A stretch of DNA of 64,000 nucleotides from a virus: positions 1 to 64,000 of the IMG/VR virus record IMGVR_UViG_3300030419_003532, one strand, 5' to 3'. This document shows, one piece after another, positions 52,646-61,209 of the stretch. The notes beneath the pieces are model-generated. The model had not been told where the DNA came from. It was given only the letters and a program-made list of their open reading frames with translations, and made no database searches. The translations under genes and the position numbers were made by a program. Every line of letters begins with the position of its first letter. The first letter of the stretch is position 1.

Positions 52646-53416
52646 TTATTTATTCCATTTATATTTAGCTCCTAAATTCATTGGGATGAATATTGCAGTT
52701 CTCCCTTCGTCTAAAACGATTCCGCATCCTAACGTGGGTTTCTTAGGAAAATGTTTCCCGTAAGAAAAAGCCATATGATGCACATCTATACCACATCCAA
52801 CATTCATTCCAAATATAATATCATTTCTTGATGCCATGTAATTAACCCCTCCAAAAGAGTGGCTATGACCTATAACTGTAGACTGTCTATTAGCTATAGC
52901 TCTATTACGTGCTCCAGATACTCCAGAAGAACCTGTTCCGTGAGTATATAAAACATTATCTATCTCCCATTCCATTTGCCACTTCCATCCATCAGGTGCG
53001 TTCCATATTTCTTCGTAAGTCTTCATGTATCTTTTCGGTATACCAGCTGAGGTTGCCTGGCGAAAAGGCAAGGCTGAATGATTGCCTACGCAAACCTTAA
53101 CATCAGGGAAGGTTTCATACCATCTCTCCATAGCTTTCTGAGCCTGCTCAGCTTCTCTAACAGCATTAGGCATTTCTAATTCAGACTCATGGTATGAAAG
53201 AGCTGCGTTATCGCACTCGTCTCCAATATGTATTATTTCTGTACACCCAAAACGATTAAAAACATCATAAACAAAATCTCTATAATCTGGATGACAAAAA
53301 GGCTCATGAGTGTCTCCTATAATACCTACATTAGACGTTCTTCTATGGTTAAGAATCAAGTCCTCCTCTTGAGGAGTTAACCTGATTCTTCTACCATATA
53401 TTTTTTTACTTGACAT
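52646..53416 (-). CDS. Calcineurin-like metallophosphoesterase
   Basis: 256 residues with the metal-binding blocks of the family in order: GIIGDTHEPF (near 32), HIGDECDNA (near 68), VGNHSALP (near 112), YTHGTG and GHSHSFGG (near 180). An N-terminal basic helix precedes the domain. It may act on nucleotides, RNA ends or proteins during takeover; the substrate cannot be read from sequence. Own promoter box at 53431-53438. Confidence 0.8.
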   Translation of the reverse strand: MSSKKIYGRRIRLTPQEEDLILNHRRTSNVGIIGDTHEPFCHPDYRDFVYDVFNRFGCTEIIHIGDECDNAALSYHESELEMPNAVREAEQAQKAMERWYETFPDVKVCVGNHSALPFRQATSAGIPKRYMKTYEEIWNAPDGWKWQMEWEIDNVLYTHGTGSSGVSGARNRAIANRQSTVIGHSHSFGGVNYMASRNDIIFGMNVGCGIDVHHMAFSYGKHFPKKPTLGCGIVLDEGRTAIFIPMNLGAKYKWNK

Positions 53417-53430
53417 ATCTTAAATTTATA

Positions 53431-53438
53431 CAAATATA
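53431..53438 (-). promoter_or_regulatory. Leftward promoter, -7 box TATATTTG
   Basis: CAAATATA on the plus strand lies 15 bases upstream of the phosphoesterase ATG. It gives a short transcript 53416-52410. No good TTG box. Confidence 0.6.
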
Positions 53439-53473
53439 TTAAATATTTATAACGCCTAATAAAATGTTAATAA

Positions 53474-53758
53474 CTACATTCTTTTTGAATGTTTAAACCT
53501 AGTATAAATTTTAGGTTTTTTTCTAAAAGAATTGTTATATATCCCATCATCTGCTATCTTTTTAAAAGACTGGTATCTGTTACTTGATAATCTTTGCTGG
53601 TTGTTTTTATCAAATGCCAAGCCTCTACATTTAGAACATATTCCAACATCTGATTTGCCTCCCCCAAGTAAAATCATAGGCTCCTTACAGCATAAACTAT
53701 TTTTTTCACTCAGGTTATTTTTTATATTTTCCCAATTATATTTCTTTCTAATCTCCAT
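53474..53758 (-). CDS. Zinc-finger small protein
   Basis: 94 residues with two Cys pairs (SLCCKEPMILLGGGKSDVGICSKCRG) forming a probable zinc ribbon, followed by a basic tail (KKPKIYTRFKHSKRM). Three bases from the next gene. Similar short zinc proteins abound in phage early regions. Likely binds nucleic acid. Confidence 0.65.
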   Translation of the reverse strand: MEIRKKYNWENIKNNLSEKNSLCCKEPMILLGGGKSDVGICSKCRGLAFDKNNQQRLSSNRYQSFKKIADDGIYNNSFRKKPKIYTRFKHSKRM

Positions 53759-53761
53759 AAT

Positions 53762-54307
53762 TTATTTTTTGTTTTTTATATTCTCTAACCTTTGTAACTC
53801 AAAATCCAAGTGATTAATTGCTTTCTCAATACATTCTTGAGGAGATTTGTGTTTATTTTCTGCTCTCAATAAATATGTGACTGCATTTCCAATATTAAAA
53901 TTCAAATTATAATCTTCAATGATTTTTCTTGCCTCATAGCCATAAATTTTACCAATATAGTAATCAGGTATTCCTGAATTTCTAAAGCTTGATTGATTAA
54001 TCTGAATGTATTTTTCTAAATCTACAACATATCTCTCAAGGTCTTTAATATACTTGTCTTTATTTATTTCTTTTGATGATATTGATTCTTCATCTTTACC
54101 CATGTTTTCAACTACAGACTCCATTTCTTCTACAATATCTTTAATTTCGTCTTTATCTTCATCCTTGAAAGGATTTTTTATATGGGATTTTTCCTCAGGT
54201 AATTCGTCTAAGGTTGTTGTTCTTACGTAATCTTTAGGAGGAAGGTTACGTTCTTTATCCCAATAATACTCGCTGTATTTACTGTTCTCTTCTTTTTGCT
54301 CTGTCAT
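53762..54307 (-). CDS. DUF3310-like protein with acidic N-terminus
   Basis: 181 residues. The first 110 are acidic and coiled-coil-like (EDKDEIKDIVEEMESVVENMGKDEES). Residues about 125-175 match the DUF3310 pattern (ARKIIEDYNLNFNIGNAVTYLLRAENKHKSPQECIEKAINHLDFEL), a small helical domain common in phage early genes and sometimes linked to nucleotide metabolism. Activity unproven. Confidence 0.7.
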   Translation of the reverse strand: MTEQKEENSKYSEYYWDKERNLPPKDYVRTTTLDELPEEKSHIKNPFKDEDKDEIKDIVEEMESVVENMGKDEESISSKEINKDKYIKDLERYVVDLEKYIQINQSSFRNSGIPDYYIGKIYGYEARKIIEDYNLNFNIGNAVTYLLRAENKHKSPQECIEKAINHLDFELQRLENIKNKK

Positions 54308-54509
54308 TTTCTAAAATTTTAATTAAACCATTTTGAGTGTGTAAGCTTCTACATTTTGCTCCGTATCTTTCTTGATTTCGTTTACGATATTCTTCTGGGT
54401 TATGTATTAGTTTTACCTCTCTAACTAACCCAGTTTCTTCGTTGTATTTTACAATCCATCTACAGCTGTAGTGCATTTTATTTTTTTTAAGATGTGTTAA
54501 GTAGCTCAT
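54279..54509 (-). CDS. 76-aa basic hypothetical protein
   Basis: The start is placed at the ATG ending at 54509 (MSYLTHLKKNKMHYSC), because an upstream in-frame ATG at 54542 would overlap the 54514-54648 gene. It overlaps the DUF3310-like gene by 29 bases. Arg/Lys-rich (NPEEYRKRNQERYGAKCRSLHTQNG). Not recognised. Confidence 0.6.
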   Translation of the reverse strand: MSYLTHLKKNKMHYSCRWIVKYNEETGLVREVKLIHNPEEYRKRNQERYGAKCRSLHTQNGLIKILENDRAKRREQ

Positions 54510-54513
54510 AATT

Positions 54514-54648
54514 TTATTTTTCTTTTTTATCAAATTTTTCAATATTTTTCATTATATTATTTTGGTCTACTCCTAACTTTAGTGCATATCTTGCTAGTTT
54601 AAGTATAGCTAATAGAACCAAAATAAATATTATTAATTCAAATGTCAT
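54514..54648 (-). CDS. 44-aa single-pass membrane protein
   Basis: ATG at 54646-54648, TAA at 54514-54516. An N-terminal hydrophobic helix (FELIIFILVLLAILKLARYAL) followed by a charged tail. Fits exactly between neighbours. Function unknown. Confidence 0.5.
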   Translation of the reverse strand: MTFELIIFILVLLAILKLARYALKLGVDQNNIMKNIEKFDKKEK

Positions 54649-54653
54649 AGTTA

Positions 54654-54851
54654 TTAATTTAAAGTTGTTTTTCTAAATCCTAATTCGTTTCTTATAATAG
54701 TAGGCATTCCAGAATGCTCTTCTGTCATAACCTGATTCATATATTTTCCGCATTCACATTTAACGTCTTGTATCCATTTACCATCAATAAATTTAGTTGT
54801 GGTTTTGTAAACTTCTTTAGTTTTATTACATTCATTACATTTAAAAATCAT
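54654..54851 (-). CDS. 65-aa zinc-finger protein
   Basis: C-x2-C (FKCNECNK) and C-x-C (VKCECGK) separated by a beta hairpin make a small zinc ribbon; the C-terminal half is basic. Its ATG overlaps the TGA of the 47-residue gene upstream. Similar small zinc proteins are common in phage early operons. Confidence 0.65.
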   Translation of the reverse strand: MIFKCNECNKTKEVYKTTTKFIDGKWIQDVKCECGKYMNQVMTEEHSGMPTIIRNELGFRKTTLN

Positions 54852-54991
54852 AACTTAAATTTTTTATGAATTTTACCTGTTACCATGCAGACGTACTTAT
54901 TTTTTGTGGTAAATACTCTTCTTCTACATTTTTTATTATGAATCCCTATATAATGAGGTAGTCTCATTAACCATAATTTAATACATTTCAT
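54848..54991 (-). CDS. 47-aa basic protein
   Basis: ATG at 54989-54991, TGA at 54848-54850, with overlaps on both sides (14 bases with 54978-55172, 4 with 54654-54851). Strongly basic (Lys, Arg, His) with three Cys (IHNKKCRRRVFTTKNKYVC). Probably nucleic-acid binding; not recognised. Confidence 0.5.
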   Translation of the reverse strand: MKCIKLWLMRLPHYIGIHNKKCRRRVFTTKNKYVCMVTGKIHKKFKL

Positions 54992-55172
54992 GTCCATCAT
55001 CTTGATATTTATTTAAATACATATTTAAGTGTTCTGTTTTAGAGTCTAACTCTTTTAATAGTTCTTTCCTTTCTTTTATACCTACTAATATAGTAATTAT
55101 ACAGCCTATAATAATCCCAAGAAGAAAGGATAGCATTATCATTATAAGTATTTCAAAGTCTGTTATATACAT
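54978..55172 (-). CDS. 64-aa membrane-anchored coiled coil
   Basis: An N-terminal membrane helix (ILIMIMLSFLLGIIIGCIITILVGI) followed by a charged helix (KERKELLKELDSKTEHLNMYLNKY). Overlaps the start of 54848-54991 and the end of the RusA-like gene by one base. Role unknown; it could modify the inner membrane early in infection. Confidence 0.6.
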   Translation of the reverse strand: MYITDFEILIMIMLSFLLGIIIGCIITILVGIKERKELLKELDSKTEHLNMYLNKYQDDGHEMY

Positions 55173-55546
55173 TATGATAGTATTTTAATTATTACTCCTG
55201 GTTTTTTCTTATTATACTCATACTTTTCAAATATAGGTATAATCTCATCACAATTATCATCTTTTATCCAATTATATTTAACCATTAAATCCTGTACTGT
55301 CTGAGCAGGATTAATATAATCAAATTTATGTTTAGTGCCTCTAATGAATTGTAAAGACAATTTATAAGGCTTTGTTTTCCCTTTTAGCATTTTCTGGAAG
55401 CCCACCCTGTATTTCATATAAAACTCCATAGATTTTTTTATATAATTCCTAGTGGCTTTTGAGTTAATTAACATTTTACCAGTCCATTGCTTAGAGTTTT
55501 TACTGCTAGGCACATTTCCTGGTATAAATATACTACTTTTGTTCAT
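55172..55546 (-). CDS. RusA-like Holliday junction resolvase
   Basis: 124 residues. IPGNVPSSKNSKQW is the usual RusA start; KFDYINPAQTVQDLMVKYNWIKDDNCDEIIPIF carries the acidic residues and the D(D/N)xxI block of the family, and the end is a beta strand (KKPGVIIKIL). It would cut four-way junctions made by recombination or fork arrest. It overlaps the nuclease-like gene upstream by 14 bases. Confidence 0.75.
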   Translation of the reverse strand: MNKSSIFIPGNVPSSKNSKQWTGKMLINSKATRNYIKKSMEFYMKYRVGFQKMLKGKTKPYKLSLQFIRGTKHKFDYINPAQTVQDLMVKYNWIKDDNCDEIIPIFEKYEYNKKKPGVIIKILS

Positions 55547-56033
55547 CCCAATAAGTTTTCTTTATAGTGTCAACACCAAAGTATTGAGCATATTTCTTTC
55601 TAGGTATTAATACTAATTCAGACCAATTATTATCACCACCTTTAACCACTTTTAAATCCTGTATATTTTCTTTTATAAATCTTTTTAATTTATCGCACTC
55701 CATCATCCATAGATTGTTAACAGATATATCTGGCATGTAATATATCCACCAATCTGATTTAGTAGTGCTAATTCCTGACGGATTGCCTTTATACCTTATT
55801 TCAATAGCTATATTTCCTGTATCATTAATATCATCAACATAATTATCTGTTTTTATTTCCATGTAAAGATTCTTGTCTTGTTTTGGAGAATACATAATTA
55901 TATCATAATCTTTGGAGTCTGAACTTTCATCGTTAACTATACTCATTCCATTTATAGCAAGATAAAAAGCTACTATCTTTTCCCCTTGATTCCCATATTT
56001 TAAATCTTTTTTAAATTTTTTGTTTAAATCCAT
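55533..56033 (-). CDS. PD-(D/E)XK nuclease-like protein
   Basis: 166 residues. GNQGEKIVAFYLAINGMSIVND, then SKDYDIIMYSPKQDKNLYMEIKTDNY gives the D ... ExK core, and ISTTKSDWWIYYMPD follows, the order of small phage restriction-fold nucleases. Located between the resolvase and the primase-helicase. Probably a DNA-processing endonuclease; substrate unknown. Confidence 0.7.
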   Translation of the reverse strand: MDLNKKFKKDLKYGNQGEKIVAFYLAINGMSIVNDESSDSKDYDIIMYSPKQDKNLYMEIKTDNYVDDINDTGNIAIEIRYKGNPSGISTTKSDWWIYYMPDISVNNLWMMECDKLKRFIKENIQDLKVVKGGDNNWSELVLIPRKKYAQYFGVDTIKKTYWDEQK

Positions 56034-56035
56034 AT

Positions 56036-57790
56036 TTAGTAGGGTAATAAATTTTCACTAATGTTAACTAAATCTTCTAGCGGATAATCTCCTGTAAATG
56101 TTTTAAATCTATTTGAAAGCCTGTCATATCTTAATTTGATAGGGTTCCCAGTTGGTACTCCTACTAATTTTTGAAATTTTATTTTCTGAACGTGTATATC
56201 TACAGTTGTGTCAGAAAAATCTTTTGGGTTAGGCCTATGAACAGTTATTATATTATCCGCTTTATTAAACCAGTTACTTCCACCTGCTATTCTGTATGCT
56301 GTAGGAACCTCATTGTCTCCAGAGCCTTTATCACTTCTCATAGTTATAGGGTGTGCTACAACCATAAATTTAAGATGATAGTTTTTCGTAAATTTTCTAA
56401 TTTTATTTAATGTATCCGCTACATATATAGCTTCTGTCATTCCTCTAAAATCATGGTCTATCTGATTAAACGGGTCAATCAAAACCCCTTTTATACCTTT
56501 TCTTAAAACTAAATGTTTAAATTTATCAAGTATATTACTCAGGGTAAAACTATCTTCTGGATATACAATAAAGAAATGTTTATTGACAAATTTCATCCCT
56601 CTAGAATACTCTGTCATACTCATTCTTCGTTTAGACTCAATATCAGAAGTTTTTCCTATATACATTTCAACCAATGTCTCGTACAGCTCTCCTATAGGAT
56701 AATTCTCTGGAGAAAAAACACCCCATTTCCACCCATATAATATAGAGCCATTCATCATAAGTTGAAAACAAAATGAGGTTTTCCCATGACCAGGTATTCC
56801 TGTAAAGACATCAAATTCTCCCATCCTGAAAGTGTAGTGTGGATTTAAATCATCGTAACCAGTGGTGTCCCCTTTTTTCTTACCATTATGATAAGAATCT
56901 ATCATCATATCTTCAACGTCAGAAACAGAAAATACTCCATCTACTGGATAATCCCTAGCGTTATTATAGCACTCTAGCAGTTTATCTTTACCATAATTTA
57001 CTAGAACATCATTTGCATCTTTACAATTTTCTGGAAAATCAATAATCATTATCCTTTCCTTCCCTAGTCTTCTAGCTAATTCTTCAAGCAACCTTCTTCC
57101 GTTTACATCATTATCTACTGCTATAAATATATTATCCATACTCTCAAAATATCTATGACAATTATCAAGATAAGAGAATTTAGTTTCTACATTTTTAGCA
57201 TTAGGATTAGGAGCTCCATCTGGAACGCTCACCGTTTCTGTTTTACCTATAACGTCAAAAGATAATTTATCAATTTCTCCCTCAACAATTATACAGGTGT
57301 TAGTATCTTTAATATCATCCAGACCATAAAATATTTTTTCTGCCCCAGCAACTTGTTTAAAATTCTTATCTCCATCTCTGTATTTTATATTTATTAACTC
57401 TCCATCTCTATAATAGTTAAAACAAATACAATTTCTGTTTTTCTCAACTTGAGGCATATATATACTGCACTCTGTAACCTTATTTCTTTCAAGAATACTT
57501 TTAGAAATACCTCTTTTATCAAAATACTCTACAATCTTACTAGGAAGAACTCTCTTCTTTATAAGCTTTGGTTTTGTGTACTGTTTATTATCCATTAATT
57601 TATCTTTAATAACCCCAGACCAAGCACAGTGATGACATGTGAACAAGCCTGTATCAGTATTTATAGCTAAACAAGGTTCTTTCTTCTTTTTTCTTTGGTG
57701 AGAACATCTAGGACATACAGCCTTAACTTCAGAAGACCATCTTCCTTTATAGGTTATTCCAAAGTCTGAAAGAAGGCTTCTGTCTATCAT
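56036..57790 (-). CDS. Bifunctional primase-helicase
   Basis: 584 residues, T7 gp4-like. Zinc finger CPRC ... CHHC (about 22-57); TOPRIM primase with IIVEGEIDKLSFDVIG (near 164) and IAVDNDVNGRRLLEELARRLG (near 222); RecA-type helicase with Walker A GIPGHGKTSF (near 328) and Walker B GVLIDPFNQID (near 440), then VVAHPITMR and GGSNWFNKADNIITVHR. It unwinds and primes the phage fork. Start overlaps the DUF4373 gene by four bases. Confidence 0.88.
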   Translation of the reverse strand: MIDRSLLSDFGITYKGRWSSEVKAVCPRCSHQRKKKKEPCLAINTDTGLFTCHHCAWSGVIKDKLMDNKQYTKPKLIKKRVLPSKIVEYFDKRGISKSILERNKVTECSIYMPQVEKNRNCICFNYYRDGELINIKYRDGDKNFKQVAGAEKIFYGLDDIKDTNTCIIVEGEIDKLSFDVIGKTETVSVPDGAPNPNAKNVETKFSYLDNCHRYFESMDNIFIAVDNDVNGRRLLEELARRLGKERIMIIDFPENCKDANDVLVNYGKDKLLECYNNARDYPVDGVFSVSDVEDMMIDSYHNGKKKGDTTGYDDLNPHYTFRMGEFDVFTGIPGHGKTSFCFQLMMNGSILYGWKWGVFSPENYPIGELYETLVEMYIGKTSDIESKRRMSMTEYSRGMKFVNKHFFIVYPEDSFTLSNILDKFKHLVLRKGIKGVLIDPFNQIDHDFRGMTEAIYVADTLNKIRKFTKNYHLKFMVVAHPITMRSDKGSGDNEVPTAYRIAGGSNWFNKADNIITVHRPNPKDFSDTTVDIHVQKIKFQKLVGVPTGNPIKLRYDRLSNRFKTFTGDYPLEDLVNISENLLPY

Positions 57791-58455
57791 CCTTTAAAGG
57801 CTTTATCAAAATCCTCCTTAGTCATATTATCGTAAGACTTTTCAGATACGACTGAATTATTATTTATTAGCTCATCATTCCAAGACTCATTTCTTAGATA
57901 AGTCTCTGGGTTTTTTCTGTATTTCTTATCAGGCTGTGCTTTTTTATATTTATCTATGTAATTTATCGCTTCTTCTTTTTTATCTTTTGAAAGTTTCTTC
58001 CATAAAGACTCGCATTTAGTTCTAGCGGTCTTCTTATCATATTCATCCCAAAATTCATCAAACCTATCTAGATTTCCCCATCTTTTCATAGATTTATCTT
58101 TCTGCATTTGATTTTTTTTGTCTCTGATGCTCAGTCTTTTAATCAAACTAGAAGACCAAAAGAAAGAGTCATCAGATTCAAAAAGAGAGAAAGAGTCCAC
58201 ACAATCTTTTATAAATTCAGATAATTTATCTGGATTAGTTTGCATTCTCTTTGATAATACAGAAAGATAACCTTTATTATTAATCGGTAGTCTGTATTCT
58301 TCCTCCATTGATAGTGTTTCTATGATAATCCAATAGAACCCATACCCTTCAGCACCCCATACAGACATCATGAGTTCTATTTTTATATCACTCCACGCAT
58401 CAGTGTCGTGTGAGAAATAAAACGATTTAGTTTTAGCCATCTCTTCAGCAGTCAT
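57787..58455 (-). CDS. DUF4373-type replisome organiser
   Basis: 222 residues. The N-terminal YFSHDTDAWSDIKIELMMSVWGAEGYGFYWIIIETLS is the DUF4373 (Lin1244-like) domain, a winged-helix-type module of phage replication proteins. The C-terminal part FDEFWDEYDKK ... KKAQPDKKYRKNPETYLRNESWNDE is common in helicase-loading proteins. Located directly upstream of the primase-helicase, it may load it at the origin. Confidence 0.75.
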   Translation of the reverse strand: MTAEEMAKTKSFYFSHDTDAWSDIKIELMMSVWGAEGYGFYWIIIETLSMEEEYRLPINNKGYLSVLSKRMQTNPDKLSEFIKDCVDSFSLFESDDSFFWSSSLIKRLSIRDKKNQMQKDKSMKRWGNLDRFDEFWDEYDKKTARTKCESLWKKLSKDKKEEAINYIDKYKKAQPDKKYRKNPETYLRNESWNDELINNNSVVSEKSYDNMTKEDFDKAFKG

Positions 58456-58734
58456 TTAGAATGGTAAATCATCATCATCTTTTGACGATTCAGTACTTGA
58501 GTTATCATTTTCAAAAACAAACTCCTTACCATTTCCAAGGTAATTTTTGTCAGTCTTATTTTCTCTTTCTTCTTTAGACTGAGACTGAAACACGTAATGT
58601 GTGTTCCCATATTGGTCTTCACCATCTCGGTTAGCTCCAACAGTTATGTTGAGGTATTTACCTTTTTTACCATCAACAATTTTACTTTTATCAATTTTAC
58701 TTAAATTGATACTTGCATTAATTATACTACTCAT
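58456..58734 (-). CDS. Single-stranded-DNA-binding-like protein
   Basis: 92 residues with a beta-rich core (INLSKIDKSKIVDGKKGKYLNITVGANRDGEDQYGNTHYVFQSQSKEE) and a Ser/Asp tail ending DDDDLPF, the acidic tip of SSB proteins. It lies within the replication genes and next to the DUF4373 protein. The tip normally recruits partner proteins. Confidence 0.75.
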   Translation of the reverse strand: MSSIINASINLSKIDKSKIVDGKKGKYLNITVGANRDGEDQYGNTHYVFQSQSKEERENKTDKNYLGNGKEFVFENDNSSTESSKDDDDLPF

Positions 58735-58791
58735 AGTTAATAATTTTAATTCACCTACTCTAATTAAGGTTTTCGGCTTCCCCTTTTATTT

Positions 58792-59106
58792 TTACATAAA
58801 CCCGTGTCTTTCTAATTTATTATATAGTTTTTTTACTTCTATTTTCCCTCTACCTGTTATTCCGTATAAGGCTTTAGTTTTATTCTTTCCGCCTCCTCCT
58901 TTTACCATATGTATTAATCCTAATTTTCTCAACCTTCTAATCCCTCTACTTATAGTTTCGCACCCATAAGGAACCTCTTTAACAACTTGATTATTGCTAA
59001 AAACTTCAGAATGATAAGCATATACTAAAATAAATACATAGCTAAACTTTAAGTCTAAGTCTTCTGATACTTTCTTCATTTCTAATCTGAGATATTTTAA
59101 ATTCAT
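58792..59106 (-). CDS. Winged-helix DNA-binding protein
   Basis: 104 residues; YGCETISRGIRRLRKLGLIHMVKGGGGKNKTKALYGITGRGKIEVKKLY gives a recognition helix followed by a wing, as in MarR/ArsR-like folds. Ends one base into the preceding DnaA-like gene. Could regulate the early operon or assist initiation. Confidence 0.65.
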   Translation of the reverse strand: MNLKYLRLEMKKVSEDLDLKFSYVFILVYAYHSEVFSNNQVVKEVPYGCETISRGIRRLRKLGLIHMVKGGGGKNKTKALYGITGRGKIEVKKLYNKLERHGFM

Positions 59107-59696
59107 TATACTAAGACCTCTTTACCAGTACAAAAAATTCTATGCCCATCTCCAGCACACATAAACCCTTCCTCTTCATACATCATATCGTCTCTAAATT
59201 CCCATCCTGAACCTTTTCTAACCCTGCCTTTAATATAAGTTCTTCCCCCTCTAGTCTCTATAGATTCATGCTCCCATATTATAGTGTTTTCTCCTTCTAT
59301 TCCATATTTTAAATGTAGTTTATCCCCTTTATTAACTCTCATAAACCAATTTATATCTACATAATCCCTTCTATTCAAACATAGGTTGTCACATATTGTG
59401 TTTAAATCTTCTTTAACCGCCTTGTTATATCTTAGCTCTGTTTCAACTATAGATACCCCATGCATTACTGTAGCATGATTATTAACGCTACCACGAAAAG
59501 CAAAAAAGTCTCTTATACCAACAAATGTATTGATATTTCCGTGATGTCTCATAATATACATAGCCATCTGTCTTGCTTTTGCTTGTAGTCTTTTTCTATT
59601 TCTAGCAAAAAACTGCTCTTCTGTTATTGAATAGTAGCTACAAACCTCAACCACTATATTATATAAATTGATTTTTCTTTTTTTCATTCTTTCCAT
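59106..59696 (-). CDS. Stand-alone DnaA domain IV protein
   Basis: 196 residues with no AAA+ motif. Residues about 12-100 follow DnaA domain IV: ICSYYSITEEQFFARNRKRLQAKARQMAMYIMRHHGN, IRDFFAFRGSVNNHATVMHGVSIVETELRYNKAVKEDL. The basic loop (RNRKR) and the recognition-helix block (here NNHATVMHG, cf. DHSTVxHA in DnaA) are clear. The C-terminal half is a beta domain of unknown role. It may bind DnaA boxes at 514 and 669 or compete with host DnaA. Confidence 0.8.
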   Translation of the reverse strand: MERMKKRKINLYNIVVEVCSYYSITEEQFFARNRKRLQAKARQMAMYIMRHHGNINTFVGIRDFFAFRGSVNNHATVMHGVSIVETELRYNKAVKEDLNTICDNLCLNRRDYVDINWFMRVNKGDKLHLKYGIEGENTIIWEHESIETRGGRTYIKGRVRKGSGWEFRDDMMYEEEGFMCAGDGHRIFCTGKEVLV

Positions 59697-60466
59697 TATA
59701 ATTCTTCTTTAAAATAAAATTCTTTTATTGATTTTTCTTTATCTATAAAATACTCTCTATACTTTTCCATTAATTTTGATATTTCAATTCTTCCATTGTT
59801 TAAAAACTCATCAGAAGCTTTATATAATCCTGTTCTGTATGGGGCTTCTTTTTCAACTACAGCAAACCAAAATTCATCAGCCCCCATTCCATCTGTATAA
59901 AAAGCCGCTTGCCTATGATAACCATATTTATAAGCAGACCTCCTAAATGCATCAGGGCTAGCGTCTTGTGTAGTTTTAACATCAATGAGTATCTTTTTAT
60001 CATTAGAGTCATAAACACAATCAACCTTTCCTTTACAATTAATATTCAAAGTATTCCAAACATTTACAACCTCATGAGTAGAGTTTTCTATAAACTCATA
60101 AGACTCATCAGGAGTGACTAGATGTTTTCTCATATCAAGTATTTTTTTATATTCAGCCTCGGTTATGATAGTGATTCCTTCATTTTTTTCTTTAAATTCC
60201 TCCCATACCTTACCACGTCTAGTCTTGCCTTCAAATACAGCTATATCTGTTTCAAATTTTTCTGGCTCCAAGACTATTGTGTGAAATGCTTTCCCAAAAT
60301 TAAGTGCCGAAGACTCTTCCTTGTGTCCTTCTAACATTCTTTGCAGATGTTGAGGGGATTTATTAAGTAAAGATAACATGCTATTAGTTACAAAATTCGT
60401 ATCTGAATAATATACTTTATCATCACTTAAAATTAATTCGTGTTTTAATTTATCCTGTATATCCAT
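59696..60466 (-). CDS. PD-(D/E)XK exonuclease (RecE/lambda-exo-like)
   Basis: 256 residues. The N-terminus SNMLSLLNKSPQHLQRMLEGHKEESSALNFGKAFHTIVLEPEKF and the core CKGKVDCVYDSNDKKILIDVKTTQDASPDAFRRSAYKYGYHRQAAFYTDGM match DUF3799-type nucleases (D ... DxK and Q of motif IV). Adjacent to the Rad52/Sak-like gene with a one-base overlap; together they make a two-component recombination pair. Confidence 0.85.
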   Translation of the reverse strand: MDIQDKLKHELILSDDKVYYSDTNFVTNSMLSLLNKSPQHLQRMLEGHKEESSALNFGKAFHTIVLEPEKFETDIAVFEGKTRRGKVWEEFKEKNEGITIITEAEYKKILDMRKHLVTPDESYEFIENSTHEVVNVWNTLNINCKGKVDCVYDSNDKKILIDVKTTQDASPDAFRRSAYKYGYHRQAAFYTDGMGADEFWFAVVEKEAPYRTGLYKASDEFLNNGRIEISKLMEKYREYFIDKEKSIKEFYFKEEL

Positions 60467-61077
60467 TATGCTAGTGCTTTATCTAATTTTTCTTTTTGTG
60501 TTTTTGTCATGATATAATCGTGCATCCTTTCTTTTACCTTATCTCCTTTACCTTGTTTAATAGCCTCCATCATAAGACTAAAAATTTCTGCTGTCATTTT
60601 AGTGCCTGGAGCATGTTTATCTTTGTCTGCTTTAGCGTTAACCTTAGAAAACTCTTTCTTCATCTGAGCAACATATCTATTATCATCCCATTGGCCTAAG
60701 AATACATCAGCATTGAAGCCTAGTTTAGATAATCCTTTAGTAAGAGCATCCGTAGATACTTTCTTAAAGCACTCATCGTCTAACTTACCTGACTTACTGT
60801 GCGTAGCAATAGAAGAATTTATCTCAAATATATGTTTCCCTTCAGAGTCTTTCCACCATAGCTCAGCTGTATAGCCAATAAGTCCATCAATAATTGGATT
60901 AAAAAATTCTCTTGTTATTCCCCATCCTTTACCAAAAGCTCCAAATTGTTCAGTAGCACACATGATTTGATACTGTGCCTGAACACTTGTAAACTTACGA
61001 CCAAAACCCACTTGTTTAGTGTATTTTGGATTTGTTTTTTCAACTGCTTTCCACAGCTTCATGTTGTTTTTGTCCAT
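60466..61077 (-). CDS. Rad52/Sak-like single-strand annealing protein
   Basis: 203 residues. KVSTDALTKGLSKLGFNADVFLGQWDDNRYV is the signature of the Sak/Rad52-like phage recombinases, preceded by FTSVQAQYQIMCATEQFGAFGKGWGITREFF. The C-terminal tail is Lys-rich. It anneals single strands made by the neighbouring exonuclease. Its 5' side carries the structured RNA at 61104-61209. Confidence 0.85.
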   Translation of the reverse strand: MDKNNMKLWKAVEKTNPKYTKQVGFGRKFTSVQAQYQIMCATEQFGAFGKGWGITREFFNPIIDGLIGYTAELWWKDSEGKHIFEINSSIATHSKSGKLDDECFKKVSTDALTKGLSKLGFNADVFLGQWDDNRYVAQMKKEFSKVNAKADKDKHAPGTKMTAEIFSLMMEAIKQGKGDKVKERMHDYIMTKTQKEKLDKALA

Positions 61078-61103
61078 AATTTAATTTAATTTAATTTAAA
61101 AAT

Positions 61104-61209
61104 AAGAGAATTTGTAAAGAGGAAACTGGGCACAAGTATTACGACTAATAACAGAGTGGATATGAAGCCCCGCAGTCCTCACGGATACTGCCCTCTTTAC
61201 TTATCTCTT
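61104..61209 (-). ncRNA. Structured RNA element before the recombination genes
   Basis: A perfect 9-bp stem (61114-61122 with 61192-61200) is extended outward by AAGAGA/TCTCTT (61104-61109, 61204-61209). It encloses an 8-to-10-bp hairpin at 61172-61191 with a GUGA tetraloop when read on the minus strand, and a branch GGGC/GCCC (61128-61131, 61167-61170) containing the TATTA/TAATA hairpin (137-141, 146-150). This is a three-branched RNA. The GNRA loop and its place in the minus-strand operon favour that sense. Family not recognised. Confidence 0.6.

Noticed and set aside
58452-58640. Leftward 62-residue frame overlapping the SSB-like gene
   Set aside because: It lies wholly inside the SSB-like gene in another frame and has no own leader.
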